A stretch of DNA of 64,000 nucleotides from Luscinia megarhynchos (taxonomy: Eukaryota; Chordata; Aves; Passeriformes; Turdidae). Positions 63,496 through 64,000 of the stretch are shown piece by piece. The first letter of the stretch is position 1; each line of letters opens with the position of its first letter. Under the pieces are notes generated by a model. The model did not search any database. It had not been told where the DNA came from and was given only the letters and a program-made list of their open reading frames with translations. Made by a program: the position numbers and the translations under genes. The DNA is taken from positions 22,857,056-22,921,055 of the forward strand of contig JAPFBE010000013.1 in assembly GCA_034336665.1 (NCBI GenBank). The letters run 5' to 3'.

Positions 63496-64000
63496 CTGCG
63501 AGAGAAGAGGGGAAGGTGATAGCAAATCAGGAAATGTGTCCAAACAGTGGAGTGCAGGCTCACTCTGGACATGTGCTGCTGGGGAAGGCAAGGAGAGTGG
63601 CACAAGCTGTCAAGGGAACAAGAATGAGGCAGCAGACTAGAACTCATTATAGTTTGGGGGGCGAAATTCACACAAAGATTCCTGATCCACCAGCCCAGCA
63701 GGGTTATAGACTACTGCTGACTTGCATAGGACACAGTTCTCTTAGCTCCCTCCCTTGAGAGAAACGTGAATATATCTGTCTTTGAGACAGCAAGGAAGGT
63801 GAAACTTAACAGAGCTGCACACAAAATTTACTGTGATTGGGTTTTGCTTTCATTTGCCTATAATGGCATGCAGTTTGAAGTATTTAGCATCAATGGGAGC
63901 ATCCAGAACTAACTGCTTTCATGGAAAGGAAGCAATGATGTAAAGTCGTTCTCTCCTCCTGTTGCTATGCACCAAACCCCTTACACTCCATTCAGCCCTC
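63496..64000 (-). other. IGSF11 intron, partial (runs off the window)
   Basis: Sequence upstream of the first visible C2 exon on the minus strand. It has the CTCTTCTCTCGCAG acceptor at its lower end. The V-domain exon is not found before position 64000, so this intron continues beyond the window. Confidence 0.85.

Overview
The window looks like avian, most likely passerine, nuclear DNA. It is AT-leaning and gene-poor. It carries CR1 LINE 3' ends of the bird type (ending in ATTCTGTGATTCT-like repeats) and songbird-style endogenous-retrovirus LTRs. At its right end is a vertebrate gene with short exons, GT-AG introns and a long 3' UTR. Nothing is prokaryotic, and almost all short open frames are chance.

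The one gene I can identify is IGSF11 (BT-IgSF / VSIG3), on the minus strand at the right edge. Four consecutive coding exons (63495-63340, 62370-62248, 62016-61866, 61200-60750) join in frame. They encode about 293 C-terminal residues: the C2-type Ig domain, one membrane-spanning helix, an acidic juxtamembrane stretch, and the cytoplasmic tail ending in a PDZ-ligand-like S-L-V. The signal peptide and V-type Ig domain must lie beyond position 64000. The 3' UTR probably runs to about 58.4 or 58.9 kb and contains an interrupted CTG repeat and a TA repeat.

Positions 1 to about 58.4 kb form a gene desert. In mammals the 3' side of IGSF11 faces a long gene-poor interval towards LSAMP; conserved synteny here is inference. 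The desert holds:
- CR1 copies at 9.9-10.1 kb and 49.5-50.0 kb, an older CR1/L3-like copy at 43.5-43.8 kb, and a CR1 tail inside an IGSF11 intron;
- possible MIR/CORE-SINE remnants at about 9.76 and 52.0 kb;
- two related solo LTRs in opposite orientation (24848-25564 plus; 33291-33966 minus, the latter with a 5-bp target-site duplication), and a third unrelated LTR ending near 35.7 kb;
- a 23-copy GGAT microsatellite (14.4 kb) and a very long perfect AAGGG pentanucleotide array (53.2-53.6 kb, 76 uninterrupted units);
- an isolated CpG-dense block at 49.17-49.33 kb and a weaker one at 54.65-55.07 kb, the best candidates for unannotated promoters.

No RNA gene, CRISPR array or complete protein-coding gene is visible. 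I did not find a convincing new biological system. The items most worth a second look are the AAGGG array, the isolated CpG block, and a short Met-initiated segment with a splice donor at 44330-44429.
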